From NCBI RefSeq assembly GCF_014650995.1, contig NZ_BMWA01000007.1, positions 293,734 to 357,733 of the forward strand: a stretch of DNA of 64,000 nucleotides. Direction: 5' to 3'. Of this stretch, positions 8,822 to 17,723 are shown piece after piece. Every line of letters starts with the position of its first letter. The stretch's first letter is position 1. The position numbers and the translations under genes were made by a program. Under the pieces are notes generated by a model that did no database searches, was not told the DNA's origin, and was given only the letters and a program-made list of their open reading frames with translations. The DNA is from Streptomyces viridiviolaceus. Its GTDB lineage: Bacteria; Actinomycetota; Actinomycetes; Streptomycetales; Streptomycetaceae.

Positions 8822-9250
8822 GTGTCAGTCGAGTTCAACCACACCATCGTTCTCTCCCGTGACCGGGAGGAGTCCGCTCGCTTCCTCGCCGGGATCCTGG
8901 GGCTGGAGGTCGGCGAGCCGGCCGGGATGTTCCTGCCCGTGACGACCGCCAACGGCGTCACCCTGGATTTCGCCACCGTCGACATCGACATTCCCGTGCA
9001 GCACTACGCGTTCCTCGTCTCCGAGGACGACTTCGACGGCGTCCTCGCCCGGCTCGTCGAGGCCCGGATCCCCATCCAGGCCGACCCGCACGGGCGGCAC
9101 CCGCGCCGGATCAACCGCAACGACGGGGGACGAGGCGTGTACTTCACCGATCCGTCCGGCCACGGCCTGGAGGCGTTCACCCGCCCTTACGGCAGCGACC
9201 CGTCCTCACCGCTGAACGGTGTGACCGAGGAGGTCCCCGGGGCCCACTGA
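8822..9250 (+). CDS. VOC-superfamily (glyoxalase/dioxygenase fold) protein
   Basis: 142-residue protein with paired beta-alpha-beta modules. FNHTIVLSRDREESARFLAGI opens the first module with a metal-ligand-like His. The second ends in GRGVYFTDPSGHGLEAFTRPYG, the usual C-terminal motif with a Glu ligand. The GTG start at 8822 follows GTGGAGG by about 12 nt. Function ranges across glyoxalases, dioxygenases and resistance proteins; none can be chosen here. It diverges from lysE-like. Confidence 0.8.
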   Translation: MSVEFNHTIVLSRDREESARFLAGILGLEVGEPAGMFLPVTTANGVTLDFATVDIDIPVQHYAFLVSEDDFDGVLARLVEARIPIQADPHGRHPRRINRNDGGRGVYFTDPSGHGLEAFTRPYGSDPSSPLNGVTEEVPGAH

Positions 9251-9342
9251 GGCCATGAGGCGCACCGCGCGGAACCGCCGTTGTCAGTGCCCCTGCCCAT
9301 ACTGGGTGGCGCCAGGGGCCCAGGGGCGAGGAGGGGGCGGCC

Positions 9343-10464
9343 GTGCGGACGGTGTACAGCGGTGAACTGGCGGTGAGCTACGGGCAGTTCTACGTGGACA
9401 GTCGCAGCGACGGGTGTGACCCGGCCTGGTGGGACGTCCGCGCCGGGCAGACCAACGGTCTGTGCGGCGCGGCCGTCCCCGGCCACCTCTTCCTGACGAC
9501 GGGCCTGCACACCGGCCGGGTCGGCCTGACCGTCGAGGTGCACCGGGCGGCGCCCCCGCTCGACGACGGCTGGGAGGACGTGGTGGAGGCATCCTTCCGG
9601 CCTGCTTCCCCCTCGACCGTCGTCCTGCCCTGGGGAGACGGCGCGCTGTGCACACTGGACCTGCCCACGACCGACCACCGGGTGCGCTACTGCGGACGCG
9701 GAATGGACCGTGGCCGGGACGAGGAACCCGCCGTCCTGGAGGGCCCGGACCCCGTCGACCACTACCTGCTGCAGTTCTGGCCGGCCCCGCCCGCCCCCGA
9801 CCTGGTGGTCCGGCAGACCTCCCGGATCGCCGCGTACTGGCACCGGCACGCCCGCAGCCTGCCGCCGCCTCCCACGCCCGCGGAGCGGGCCGCGGCCGGG
9901 CGCCGCCGGCGCGCCGAGCGGCGGGCCGCCGAGCGTGCCGCGCAGGCCGCGCGGGAGCGCGCGGAGACCCTGGCCTGGGGCGGACGGCTGCCGAGCCGGC
10001 GCCTGCGCGAGGTCGGCGGCAACGCAAGGGGACTCGTACCGCTGGACCGCGACCTGCTCGACGCCGTCGACGCGGCGGACCCGGCGGCCCAGCGGAACAT
10101 CGCCCGCTGGGCCGCCCGGCGGGCCTTCGACGCGGCGGGTCTGACCGACGTCGACTGGATCGCGCCCGCCCTGGCGGCGCTGGACCGCGGGGAGAGCCTG
10201 CCGGCACCGTTCGGCGACCCCCGGCGGACCTGGGACCGCTTCTTCGCCGACGACCGCATCACCCACACCGTGGTCGGCTCCCTCGACGGGCACCACGACA
10301 ACCTTCTGCAACAGGCCATGGCCATGCCCGCCCTGCTCGCCGCGGCCGGACCGGACCCGCTGCGCGCCGCGCTCGACGCCCTCTTCGCCGCGGCGGTCAC
10401 CCACGGCACCGACTACCCGGCCCTGTTCGCGCGGGCACGCCGGGAGTTCCCCGTGCTGCGCTGA
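9343..10464 (+). CDS. Uncharacterised 373-residue protein
   Basis: I do not recognise this family. The first ~140 residues look like a beta-rich globular domain (TVYSGELAVSYGQFYV..GLTVEVHRA..). A strongly charged Ala/Arg-rich helix, probably coiled coil, follows at about 180-215, then a helical C-terminal part. No signal peptide or membrane segment. The GTG at 9343 is preceded by GAGGAGGGG. Coding bias is normal. Similar proteins may be widespread in Streptomyces, but I cannot confirm that from here. Confidence 0.8.
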   Translation: MRTVYSGELAVSYGQFYVDSRSDGCDPAWWDVRAGQTNGLCGAAVPGHLFLTTGLHTGRVGLTVEVHRAAPPLDDGWEDVVEASFRPASPSTVVLPWGDGALCTLDLPTTDHRVRYCGRGMDRGRDEEPAVLEGPDPVDHYLLQFWPAPPAPDLVVRQTSRIAAYWHRHARSLPPPPTPAERAAAGRRRRAERRAAERAAQAARERAETLAWGGRLPSRRLREVGGNARGLVPLDRDLLDAVDAADPAAQRNIARWAARRAFDAAGLTDVDWIAPALAALDRGESLPAPFGDPRRTWDRFFADDRITHTVVGSLDGHHDNLLQQAMAMPALLAAAGPDPLRAALDALFAAAVTHGTDYPALFARARREFPVLR

Positions 10465-10484
10465 GCGCGCCGCCGCCCACGGGC

Positions 10485-11363
10485 CTACCGGGCCAGCAGG
10501 TCGCGCAGCGCCCCGGCGACCTCGTCCGGGGCCTCCTCCGCCATGAAGTGCCCGCAGCCGACCGTGACATGACGCAGATCCGGCGCCCAGGCCCGCCACA
10601 GCGCGGCCGCGTCGTAGCCGAGGGCCGCTCCCCAGTCCTGCTGGAGCACGGTCACCGGCATCCGCAGCCGGTTGCCGCTCTCCCGGTCCGCCCGGTCGTG
10701 GACGACGTCGATGCCGGCCGAGGCCCGGTAGTCGGCGACGATCGACGGCACCGCCTCGCGCGACGCCTTCAGGTAGGCGGCCCGTACGTCGGCGGGCAGC
10801 GCGGCCGGGTCGCGGGTCCACACGTCGAGGAAGTGCCCGAAGAACGCGTCCGGCGCACCCCCGATCAACCGCTCCGGCAGCCCCGGCGGCTGGGCCATGA
10901 GGTACAGGTGGAAGCCCACGGCCGCCGAGGTGCCGTGCAGGACGTCCCACATGTCCAGCGTCGGCAGCACGTCCAGCGCGGCCAGGTGCGTCACCGCGTC
11001 CGGATGGTCGAGCCCGGCCCGGACGGCGACCAGGGCACCCCGGTCGTGTCCGGCCAGCGCGAACCGCTCGTGCCCCAGCGCCCGCGCCAGGGCCACCACG
11101 TCGGCGGCCATGGTCCGCTTGGCGTAGGCGGTGCCGTCCGGATCGGCGGGCTTGTCGCTGTCGCCGTAGCCCCGCAGGTCGGGGCAGATGACCGTGTGCC
11201 CGTCGGCGAGGTCGGCGGCGACGTGCCGCCACATCAGGTGCGTCTGGGGGAAGCCGTGCAGCAGGACGACGGGACTGCCCGAGCCGCCGACGGCCACGTC
11301 GAGGGCGACGCCGTCGGCGACGGTCACCCGGTCGCGGGCGAAGCCGGGAATGGTCGGTGTCAT
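10485..11363 (-). CDS. Alpha/beta hydrolase, haloacetate dehalogenase/epoxide hydrolase-like
   Basis: 292-residue alpha/beta hydrolase. Oxyanion motif HGFPQ lies at residues 36-40, the nucleophile Asp107 in GHDRGA, an acid candidate Asp131 (LAALDVLPT), and catalytic His272 (GCGHFMAEEAP). An Asp nucleophile indicates haloalkanoate dehalogenase or epoxide hydrolase chemistry. From memory, fluoroacetate dehalogenases have His-Trp for halide binding in the cap; here the corresponding place reads FHLYLMAQP with no Trp, so dehalogenation is doubtful. The gene diverges from the BTAD regulator with a 119-bp gap. Confidence 0.83.
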   Translation of the reverse strand: MTPTIPGFARDRVTVADGVALDVAVGGSGSPVVLLHGFPQTHLMWRHVAADLADGHTVICPDLRGYGDSDKPADPDGTAYAKRTMAADVVALARALGHERFALAGHDRGALVAVRAGLDHPDAVTHLAALDVLPTLDMWDVLHGTSAAVGFHLYLMAQPPGLPERLIGGAPDAFFGHFLDVWTRDPAALPADVRAAYLKASREAVPSIVADYRASAGIDVVHDRADRESGNRLRMPVTVLQQDWGAALGYDAAALWRAWAPDLRHVTVGCGHFMAEEAPDEVAGALRDLLAR

Positions 11364-11482
11364 GACTGATCTGTTCCTTTCAGCAGGTCGCGAACGTCTT
11401 CGAGCCTGCCGCGGGCGAATCAGCATCCGATCAGCGCGCGTACCGTGGTGACGACCACGAGCCGGACAGGGCGGAAGGACAC

Positions 11483-13447
11483 ATGGAAGCGGTCACCTTC
11501 GGGGTGCTCGGGCCCGTCACGGCCGGGCGCGGCGGCGACCCGGTCGACCTGAGGGGACCCCGGCACCGGGCGCTGCTGGGCCGGCTGGTCCTGGCCCGGC
11601 GGCGGGTCGTCCCGGTGGCCCGGCTGGTGGAGGACCTGTGGGACGTACCGCCCGCCCGCGCCGTGGGCACGGTCCGCACCTTCGTCGCCGATCTGCGCCG
11701 CGCCCTGGAGCCCGACCGCCCGCGCCGCGCCCCGGCTCGGCTGCTGGTCACCGAGGGGCCCGGGTACGCGCTGCGCGCCGCGCCGGACGCGGTGGACGCG
11801 TGGCGGTTCGAGACGGCCGTCGCCGAGGCCGGCCGGCTCCCCGCCGACCGGGCGCCCGCCCGTCTCGAAGCGGCACTGGAGGAGTGGCGGGGACCCGCCT
11901 ACGCCGACTTCGGCGGCGAGAAGTGGGCGCGCGGCGAGCGCTCCCGGCTCACCGAACTGCGGCTGCGCGTGGTCGAACGGCGGGCGGAACTGCTCGTGGA
12001 CCTGGGCCGCGCGGCCGACGCCGTCCCCGACCTGGACGCGCACCTCGCCGACCACCCCTGGCGCGAGGAGGCGTGGCGGCTGCTCGCCCTCGCCCTGTAC
12101 CGGACGGGACGCCAGGCGGACGCGCTCGCGGTACTGCGCCGGGCCCGCGCCCTGCTCGCCGGGGAACTCGGCGTCGACCCCGGCCCGCGCCTGCGCCGTC
12201 TGGAGGCGGACGTGCTCGCCCAGGACCCGTCCCTCGACCCGCCCGCCGAACCCGCGGACGCGGCGGCCCGCCTGTGGACCCGGGCCACCGAGGCGTACGA
12301 CCGGACGGTCGCCGCCGGTTCCCGCGCCCGTCTCGAGTCGACGGTCGGCCTGCTGCGCAACCTCGCGGTCACCGGCGGCGGTGGCCTGGAGGCGGCCCGG
12401 GAGCACCGTACGGCGGCGGTGGTCGCGGCGGAGGAGACCGGCGACGCCGAACTGACGGCCCGGGTGATCGGCGCCTACGACGTCCCCGCCGTCTGGACCC
12501 GCAGCGACGACCCCGAGGCGGCCCGGCGGATCGTCGCGGCGGCCGAACGCACCCTCGCCGCCCTGCCGGACGACGCCGCCGGCGCTCCGGCGCGCTGCCG
12601 GCTGCTGGCCACCATAGCCGTGGAGTCCCGCGGCCTGCGTTCCCCGCGCGGCCCCGAAGCCGCGGCCGGGGCGGAGCGGATCGCGCGCCGCCTGGACGAC
12701 CCCGCGCTGCTGGCGTTCGCCCTCAACGGCACCTTCATGCAGTCCTGCACCCGCGCCGGGCTGGCCCCGCGCCGCGACGCGATCGGCGCCGAGCTCGTCG
12801 CGCTCGCCCGCCGCCACGGCTTGGCCACCCATGAGGTGCTCGGCCACCTGATCCGCGTCCAGGCATGCGCGGCGCGCGGCGACTTCGCGACCGCCGACGA
12901 GCACGCCGCCGCCGTGGACCGGCTGGCCGAGCGGCACGAGCGGCCGCTGGTCGCCGTCTTCACCACCTGGTACCGGGCCCTGCGCGGGGCCGCCACCGAC
13001 TTCTCGTACGACCGGGCGGAGGCCGCCTACCGGTCCGCCGCCGCGACCCTCGACGGCACCGGCATGCCGGGCCTGGCGCGCGGACTGCTCCCCCTCGCCC
13101 TGCTCGGCCTGCGCCTGGCCCACGACCGGCCGCCGGAGGTCGATCCGCGGGACGACTGGGGGCCCTACCGCCCCTGGGCCGAGCTGTTCGCCCTGCCGGC
13201 CGAGGGCCGTGCCGCCGAGGCCGGGCCGGCCCTGCGGACCCTGCCGGAACCGCCGCCCGACCTGCTGTACGAGGCCCTGTGCTGCGCCGAGGCCGCGTTC
13301 GCCCTCGCCGTCGGCGACCGGGCGGCGATGCGGCGGGCGTACGAACGCCTGCTGCCCGCGTCCGGCGAGATCGCGGGCGCGGGCAGCGGGCTGGTGACGT
13401 TCGGGCCGGTCGACGGCTGGCTCGCCGCCCTCGACCGGGCCCGGTGA
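11483..13447 (+). CDS. BTAD-domain (AfsR/SARP-type) transcriptional regulator
   Basis: 654-residue regulator. Residues 1-95 form an OmpR-like winged helix (FGVLGPVTAGRGG, GTVRTFVADLRRALEP, TEGPGYALR). Residues ~95-245 are the bacterial transcriptional activation domain (ELRLRVVERRAELLVDLGR..HPWREEAWRLLALALYRTGRQ). The C-terminal ~400 residues are helical, TPR-like, with no P-loop, so this is not an AfsR-type NB-ARC protein. It probably activates the divergent alpha/beta hydrolase gene and itself; that is inference from position. Confidence 0.87.
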   Translation: MEAVTFGVLGPVTAGRGGDPVDLRGPRHRALLGRLVLARRRVVPVARLVEDLWDVPPARAVGTVRTFVADLRRALEPDRPRRAPARLLVTEGPGYALRAAPDAVDAWRFETAVAEAGRLPADRAPARLEAALEEWRGPAYADFGGEKWARGERSRLTELRLRVVERRAELLVDLGRAADAVPDLDAHLADHPWREEAWRLLALALYRTGRQADALAVLRRARALLAGELGVDPGPRLRRLEADVLAQDPSLDPPAEPADAAARLWTRATEAYDRTVAAGSRARLESTVGLLRNLAVTGGGGLEAAREHRTAAVVAAEETGDAELTARVIGAYDVPAVWTRSDDPEAARRIVAAAERTLAALPDDAAGAPARCRLLATIAVESRGLRSPRGPEAAAGAERIARRLDDPALLAFALNGTFMQSCTRAGLAPRRDAIGAELVALARRHGLATHEVLGHLIRVQACAARGDFATADEHAAAVDRLAERHERPLVAVFTTWYRALRGAATDFSYDRAEAAYRSAAATLDGTGMPGLARGLLPLALLGLRLAHDRPPEVDPRDDWGPYRPWAELFALPAEGRAAEAGPALRTLPEPPPDLLYEALCCAEAAFALAVGDRAAMRRAYERLLPASGEIAGAGSGLVTFGPVDGWLAALDRAR

Positions 13448-13580
13448 CCACGGGGCGGTTCGGGAGATGTACCTGGAGGCGTCGCGCGGCACCTTCGTCA
13501 GGTGCCGGACGGCGTGCCGTCCGAAGCGGCCGGCGGGTGCCCGGACGGCGTGCGGGCCGCCGCGTACGGACACGCCACGC

Positions 13581-14882
13581 TCACTGCCCGCCCGGCACCA
13601 GGGCGGCCGCGGCGTCCGGCTCCCCGATCCGGGCCGAGGCCAGCGGGATCGGGGTGAACATCGCCGGCTCCTCGTCCGGGCTCAGTGCGGTCGGCCCGTA
13701 CACCCAGTCCGTGAAGGCGTAGCCGTACGGGTCCAGCTCCCGCATGACCGTGTTGCGCCGGAGCCGCTGCTCACCGTCGAGGTGCCACAGCTCGCCCCAG
13801 GCGCGGGCCGTGGTCTGCACCCTGCGGCAGTGCTCGACGCGGACCGCCTCGTACGCCGCCAGGGCGGCGTCCCAGTCGACGCCGTCGTCGGTGGTGTGCC
13901 GGGCGGCGTGCCGGGCCAGTACCCAGCCGTCCTCGATCGCCATGATCGCGCCCTGCGCCATGTACTGCAGCGGCGGGTGGGCGGCGTCGCCGAGCAGGGC
14001 GATCCGGCCGTGCACCCACGTCTCGATCGGGTCGCGGTCGAGCATCTGCCACCACCGGTCGCGCCACATCAGCGGGATGCCCTTGCGCACGGTGTCGCAG
14101 GTGGCGGCGAAGGCCGCGTCCAGCTCGTCCGGCGTGCCCCAGTCCTCCTTCCCGGCCAGCGCCTTCGGCGACTCGAACACGGCGACCTGGTTGAACATGT
14201 CGCCGCCGCGCAGCGCGTACTGGACGAAGTGGCAGCGCGGGCCGACGTAGACGGTGACGTCCTTCTCCGCGATGCCGTTGTCCCGCACCTGGTCGATCGG
14301 AACCGCCGCCCGGTAGGCGACGTAGTCGGAGCTGACCACGTCGTCGCCGACCAGCTGCCTGCGCGCCACCGAGTGCAGCCCGTCGGCGGCGATCACGAGC
14401 GGCGCCTCCTCGGCGCCGCCGTCCTGCAGCAGGATCCGGGCGCCGCCGTCGCCGTGCTCGTAGGCGACCACCGTGCGGTCGGTCAGCAGCTCGACCCCGG
14501 CGGCGCGGCAGGCACGCAGGAAGATGCCGTGCAGGTCGCTGCGGTGGATGACCATGTACGGGAAGCCGTAGTGCCTCTCCAGGTCCCGCAGGTCGAGCCG
14601 GGTCAGCTCCCGGGCGTCGAGCGCGTCGCGCATCACCATGTTCTCCGGCAGCACGCCCAGGCTCTTCGCCTCGTCCAGCAGGCCGTACTCGTCGAGGATG
14701 CGGGTGCAGTTGGGCGCGATCTGGATGCCGGCGCCGACCTCGCCGAACTCCTTGGCCCGCTCCAGAACGCGTACCCGCAGCCCCACCCGGGACAGGGCGA
14801 ACGCGGTGCTGAGGCCACCGATGCCGCCTCCGACGACGATCACGTCGGGGTTGTGCGAGGTGGAGGGTTGTGCAGGTTTCAT
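13581..14882 (-). CDS. FAD-dependent 3-hydroxybenzoate 6-monooxygenase
   Basis: Group A flavoprotein hydroxylase, 433 residues, converting 3-hydroxybenzoate to gentisate. GGGIGGLSTAFALSRVGL is the N-terminal dinucleotide-binding motif and LGDAAHPPLQYMAQGA the C-terminal FAD motif. The activity is assigned from the gentisate dioxygenase, isomerase and hydrolase genes just upstream on the same strand; salicylate 5-hydroxylation is a weaker alternative. Last gene of the operon, 50 bp after the isomerase. Confidence 0.87.
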   Translation of the reverse strand: MKPAQPSTSHNPDVIVVGGGIGGLSTAFALSRVGLRVRVLERAKEFGEVGAGIQIAPNCTRILDEYGLLDEAKSLGVLPENMVMRDALDARELTRLDLRDLERHYGFPYMVIHRSDLHGIFLRACRAAGVELLTDRTVVAYEHGDGGARILLQDGGAEEAPLVIAADGLHSVARRQLVGDDVVSSDYVAYRAAVPIDQVRDNGIAEKDVTVYVGPRCHFVQYALRGGDMFNQVAVFESPKALAGKEDWGTPDELDAAFAATCDTVRKGIPLMWRDRWWQMLDRDPIETWVHGRIALLGDAAHPPLQYMAQGAIMAIEDGWVLARHAARHTTDDGVDWDAALAAYEAVRVEHCRRVQTTARAWGELWHLDGEQRLRRNTVMRELDPYGYAFTDWVYGPTALSPDEEPAMFTPIPLASARIGEPDAAAALVPGGQ

Positions 14883-14932
14883 CGTCTCTTCCTCGAGTCG
14901 AGTCGAAGGGTGGCGGGTCGGCGCGTGCGGGC

Positions 14933-15640
14933 TCAGAGCCAGGGGCCGAGCACCGGCACCGGGCCGCCGTGGCGGGTGGTGGGCGAGGCCGGCCGTCCGG
15001 TGAGAAAGGCGGTCAGCTCGTGCAGCGGGCCGGTGACCTCCACGGGGTCGCCGGTGCCGGGCAGCTCCCAGCGGGCCTCGTAGTCCGTCGGGACCAGGAC
15101 CAGTGCCGGGCCGGACCCGGCGGCCCGTTTGGCCACGACGTCGTCGCAGAGCGCGGCGAGGAAACGGGCCGGAAGGTCGGCGAAGGTGACGCCCTTCGCC
15201 AGGTCGACGGCGTGCACGCAGACCTCGCGGGAGCGCATCCAGGGAAGTTCCGTCGCGGGCACGGTCCGGCCCTGGGCGGTGACGACCTCCGCCCGCCACC
15301 GCTCGTCGCCGAGCGCGGCCATCGCGGTCTCCAGCTCCTGGGCCGACCGGCGCAGCCACGCGGTCAGCTCGGCGGCCGGCAGCGCCGCGCCCTTCTCGAT
15401 CCCGGCGGCGCGCTCCTCGGGGGAGGCGTACATCGGGGTCTTGTCCCCGGTCGCGGCCCAGTGGACCAGGTTGCCCAGGGCCTCGGCGTTGGCCGCGACG
15501 TGCGCGACGACGTGCTTGCGGCTCCACCCGGGCAGCGTGCTGGGCGCGTCGAGCACCGCATCGTCGGGGTCGGCCGCCCCGACCAGCAGGGCGGTGCCGA
15601 GCCGCATCCAGTCGCGTGCCTCGTCGAACGTGCGGGCCAT
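14933..15640 (-). CDS. Mycothiol-dependent maleylpyruvate isomerase
   Basis: Converts maleylpyruvate to fumarylpyruvate using mycothiol. 235 residues with the DinB-like metal-binding four-helix bundle. Visible markers are LPGWSRKHVVAHVAANAEAL near residue 40, and EVCVHAVDLAKG near 140 supplying a His. Its ATG overlaps the stop of the hydrolase gene (ATGA). Mycothiol dependence is characteristic of actinobacteria and fits the operon. Confidence 0.88.
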   Translation of the reverse strand: MARTFDEARDWMRLGTALLVGAADPDDAVLDAPSTLPGWSRKHVVAHVAANAEALGNLVHWAATGDKTPMYASPEERAAGIEKGAALPAAELTAWLRRSAQELETAMAALGDERWRAEVVTAQGRTVPATELPWMRSREVCVHAVDLAKGVTFADLPARFLAALCDDVVAKRAAGSGPALVLVPTDYEARWELPGTGDPVEVTGPLHELTAFLTGRPASPTTRHGGPVPVLGPWL

Positions 15641-16479
15641 CAGACGGACTTCTCCTTGACGACCTTGTTCTCCAGGCGCCCGATGCCCTGGATCTCGGTG
15701 ACGACGGTCTCCCCGCCCAGCAGGTAGCGCTCCGGCCTGCGGGCGTGGCCGACACCGCCGGGGGTGCCGGTGGCGATGACGTCGCCCGGGTTCAGGCGCA
15801 CGATCGTGGAGACGTACTCCACCAGGTCCACCGGGTCGAACAGCAGGTCGCCCGTCGAGTCCGACTGCATGACCTCACCGTCGACGGTCAGGCGGACGTC
15901 GAGCACGGGACGGACACCGCCGGGCAGCTCGTCCGGGGTGACCAGACAGGGGCCGACCGGGGTGCTGGAGTCCCACATCTTGCCCTGGAGCCACTCCCGG
16001 GTGCGGAACTGCCAGTCCCGGCAGGTGATGTCGTTCAGCACGGTGAACCCGGCGATCGCCTTCTCCGCCTGCTCGCCGCGGGCGCGGCGCACCGGCGAGC
16101 CCACGACGACGGCGAGTTCGACCTCCCAGTCGAACTTCTCGGTCTCGTCGGGCCGCTGGATGTCGTCGTTCGCGCCGATCAGGCAGTCCGCGAACTTCGC
16201 GAACAGGGTGGGGTGCTCGGGCAGGTCCCGGCCCATCTCCTGGATGTGGTTGCGGTAGTTGAGACCGACGCACACCACCTTCGACGGCCGGGGCACGACC
16301 GGCGCGTAGTCCGCGCCCTCGACCGGGTACGTCGTCCCGGTCGCCGCGGCGGCCCGCTCGGCCCAGCCCTCCTCGGCCAGCAGGGCGCCCACGTCGGGCG
16401 CGCCGAGGTCGACCAGGACGTCGCCGTCCAGCTTCACGGCGCGGGTGCCGCCGTCGACACGGAGGGTGGCGAGCTTCAT
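15640..16479 (-). CDS. Fumarylpyruvate hydrolase (fumarylacetoacetate hydrolase family)
   Basis: 279-residue FAH-fold hydrolase that cleaves fumarylpyruvate to fumarate and pyruvate. LNYRNHIQEMG (His near residue 77) and the acidic metal-binding run FDWEVELAVVVG are visible, as is the family C-terminus GDVIATGTPGGVG. It overlaps both neighbours by ATGA, so the operon is tightly coupled. Confidence 0.9.
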   Translation of the reverse strand: MKLATLRVDGGTRAVKLDGDVLVDLGAPDVGALLAEEGWAERAAAATGTTYPVEGADYAPVVPRPSKVVCVGLNYRNHIQEMGRDLPEHPTLFAKFADCLIGANDDIQRPDETEKFDWEVELAVVVGSPVRRARGEQAEKAIAGFTVLNDITCRDWQFRTREWLQGKMWDSSTPVGPCLVTPDELPGGVRPVLDVRLTVDGEVMQSDSTGDLLFDPVDLVEYVSTIVRLNPGDVIATGTPGGVGHARRPERYLLGGETVVTEIQGIGRLENKVVKEKSV

Positions 16480-17648
16480 CGGGTGGTTCCTTCCACTTCG
16501 GTACGGTCCAGGCGCAGCGCCTCGAAGATCGGCGAGTCGCTGAATCGGAACAGGTCCAGGGCGCCGGAGTCGGAGTCGGTGGCGCCGGCCTCGGAGCGCA
16601 CCGAGAACGGCTGCCAGGACGGGACGACGAACAGGTCGCCGCGGGTCACGGACCAGGTCTTCTCGCCGACGGTGACCGTGCCGGACCCGTCGAAGACCTG
16701 GTACACGGACGAACCGGTCTCCTTGACCGGCACGGTCTCCGCGCCGCGCGCGACGCGGTGCATCTCGGCGCGGACGGTGGGCAGCACGTCGGCGCCGGTC
16801 GCCGGGTCGCTGAACCGGACGGCGGCGTGACCGGGCCCGACGGTGCCCGCGAAACCCTCGGCCTCCAGCGCGAGCTGGTCGGCCAGCGCCCGGTCGGTGT
16901 GCTCCCAGCGGTAGGCCAGCAGCGGGGAGCCGGGCCCGGTCGAACCGGGGGCGGCGGAGACCGGACGCAGACCCGGGTGACCCCACAGCCGCTCGGCGCG
17001 CGAACGCTCCGGGGTGATCCGCTCGGCGTCGCTGATCTCGTCCCGGCCGAACTCGAAGAACTGCGCCTCCGAGGTGTACTGGAACGGGATGTCCAGGCCG
17101 TCGATCCAGGCCATCGGCTCGGCGGTGGCGTTGTGGTGGGCGTGCATGTTCCAGCCGGCCTGCGGGAGGAAGTCGCCGCGGCGCATGGCCACCGGGTCGC
17201 GGCCGACCACGGTCCACACGCCCTCGCCCTCGACGACGAAGCGGAACGCGTGCTGGGTGTGCCGGTGCTCCGGGGCGTCCTCGCCCGGCATCAGGTACTG
17301 GATCGCCGCCCACAGCGTCGGCGTCGCGAACGGCCTGCCGCCCAGGGACGGGTTGGCGAGCGCGATCGCGCGGCGCTCACCGCCGCGGCCGACCGGCACG
17401 ATCTCACCGGCCTGCGCGGCCAGCGCGCGCAGCCGCTCCCAGCGCCAGAGATGGGGCACCGCGCGGGAGCGCGGATGGGCGGGCATGAGGTCGCCGATCT
17501 CGGTCCACAGCGGAACGAGCAGCTCCTGCTCGAAGCCCCGGTACAGCTCCTCGAGCGCCGGGGTGACCTCGGGCTGGTCCGCCGCCGATACGGCCTGGAG
17601 CCGGACGGGGGAGCCCGTGACGGTGTCTGAAGCGATGGAGGAAGTCAC
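16476..17648 (-). CDS. Gentisate 1,2-dioxygenase
   Basis: Bicupin ring-cleavage enzyme turning gentisate into maleylpyruvate. In the 390-residue form the first cupin holds EHRHTQHAFRFVVEGEG (His128, His130) and MHAHHN (His169), an iron site. A second cupin near 290-345 (FDGSGTVTVGEKTWSVTRGD) lacks an obvious metal site. The start is uncertain: the GTG at 17648 has GGGAG 12 nt upstream, while ATGs at 17675 and 17684 would fall inside the proposed operator. First gene of the catabolic operon. Confidence 0.88.
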   Translation of the reverse strand: MTSSIASDTVTGSPVRLQAVSAADQPEVTPALEELYRGFEQELLVPLWTEIGDLMPAHPRSRAVPHLWRWERLRALAAQAGEIVPVGRGGERRAIALANPSLGGRPFATPTLWAAIQYLMPGEDAPEHRHTQHAFRFVVEGEGVWTVVGRDPVAMRRGDFLPQAGWNMHAHHNATAEPMAWIDGLDIPFQYTSEAQFFEFGRDEISDAERITPERSRAERLWGHPGLRPVSAAPGSTGPGSPLLAYRWEHTDRALADQLALEAEGFAGTVGPGHAAVRFSDPATGADVLPTVRAEMHRVARGAETVPVKETGSSVYQVFDGSGTVTVGEKTWSVTRGDLFVVPSWQPFSVRSEAGATDSDSGALDLFRFSDSPIFEALRLDRTEVEGTTR

Positions 17649-17671
17649 GCGCTCAGCGTGCTCCCGTGTCC

Positions 17672-17686
17672 ACATGGAGGACATGT
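17672..17686. promoter_or_regulatory. Palindrome in the gentisate operon/IclR divergent promoter
   Basis: ACATG-GAGGA-CATGT, a 5-bp-arm inverted repeat between the two divergent genes. IclR-family proteins bind short palindromes in such gaps, so this is a candidate operator for the adjacent regulator; no binding evidence is available. Confidence 0.5.
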
Positions 17687-17723
17687 AGATTCTGGAGAGC
17701 AGAACCGAGTCGTGGGGATTTCC

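Noticed and set aside
13448..13580. Small gene between the BTAD regulator and the hydroxylase
   Set aside because: The 133-bp convergent gap has no ORF with a start and ribosome site.
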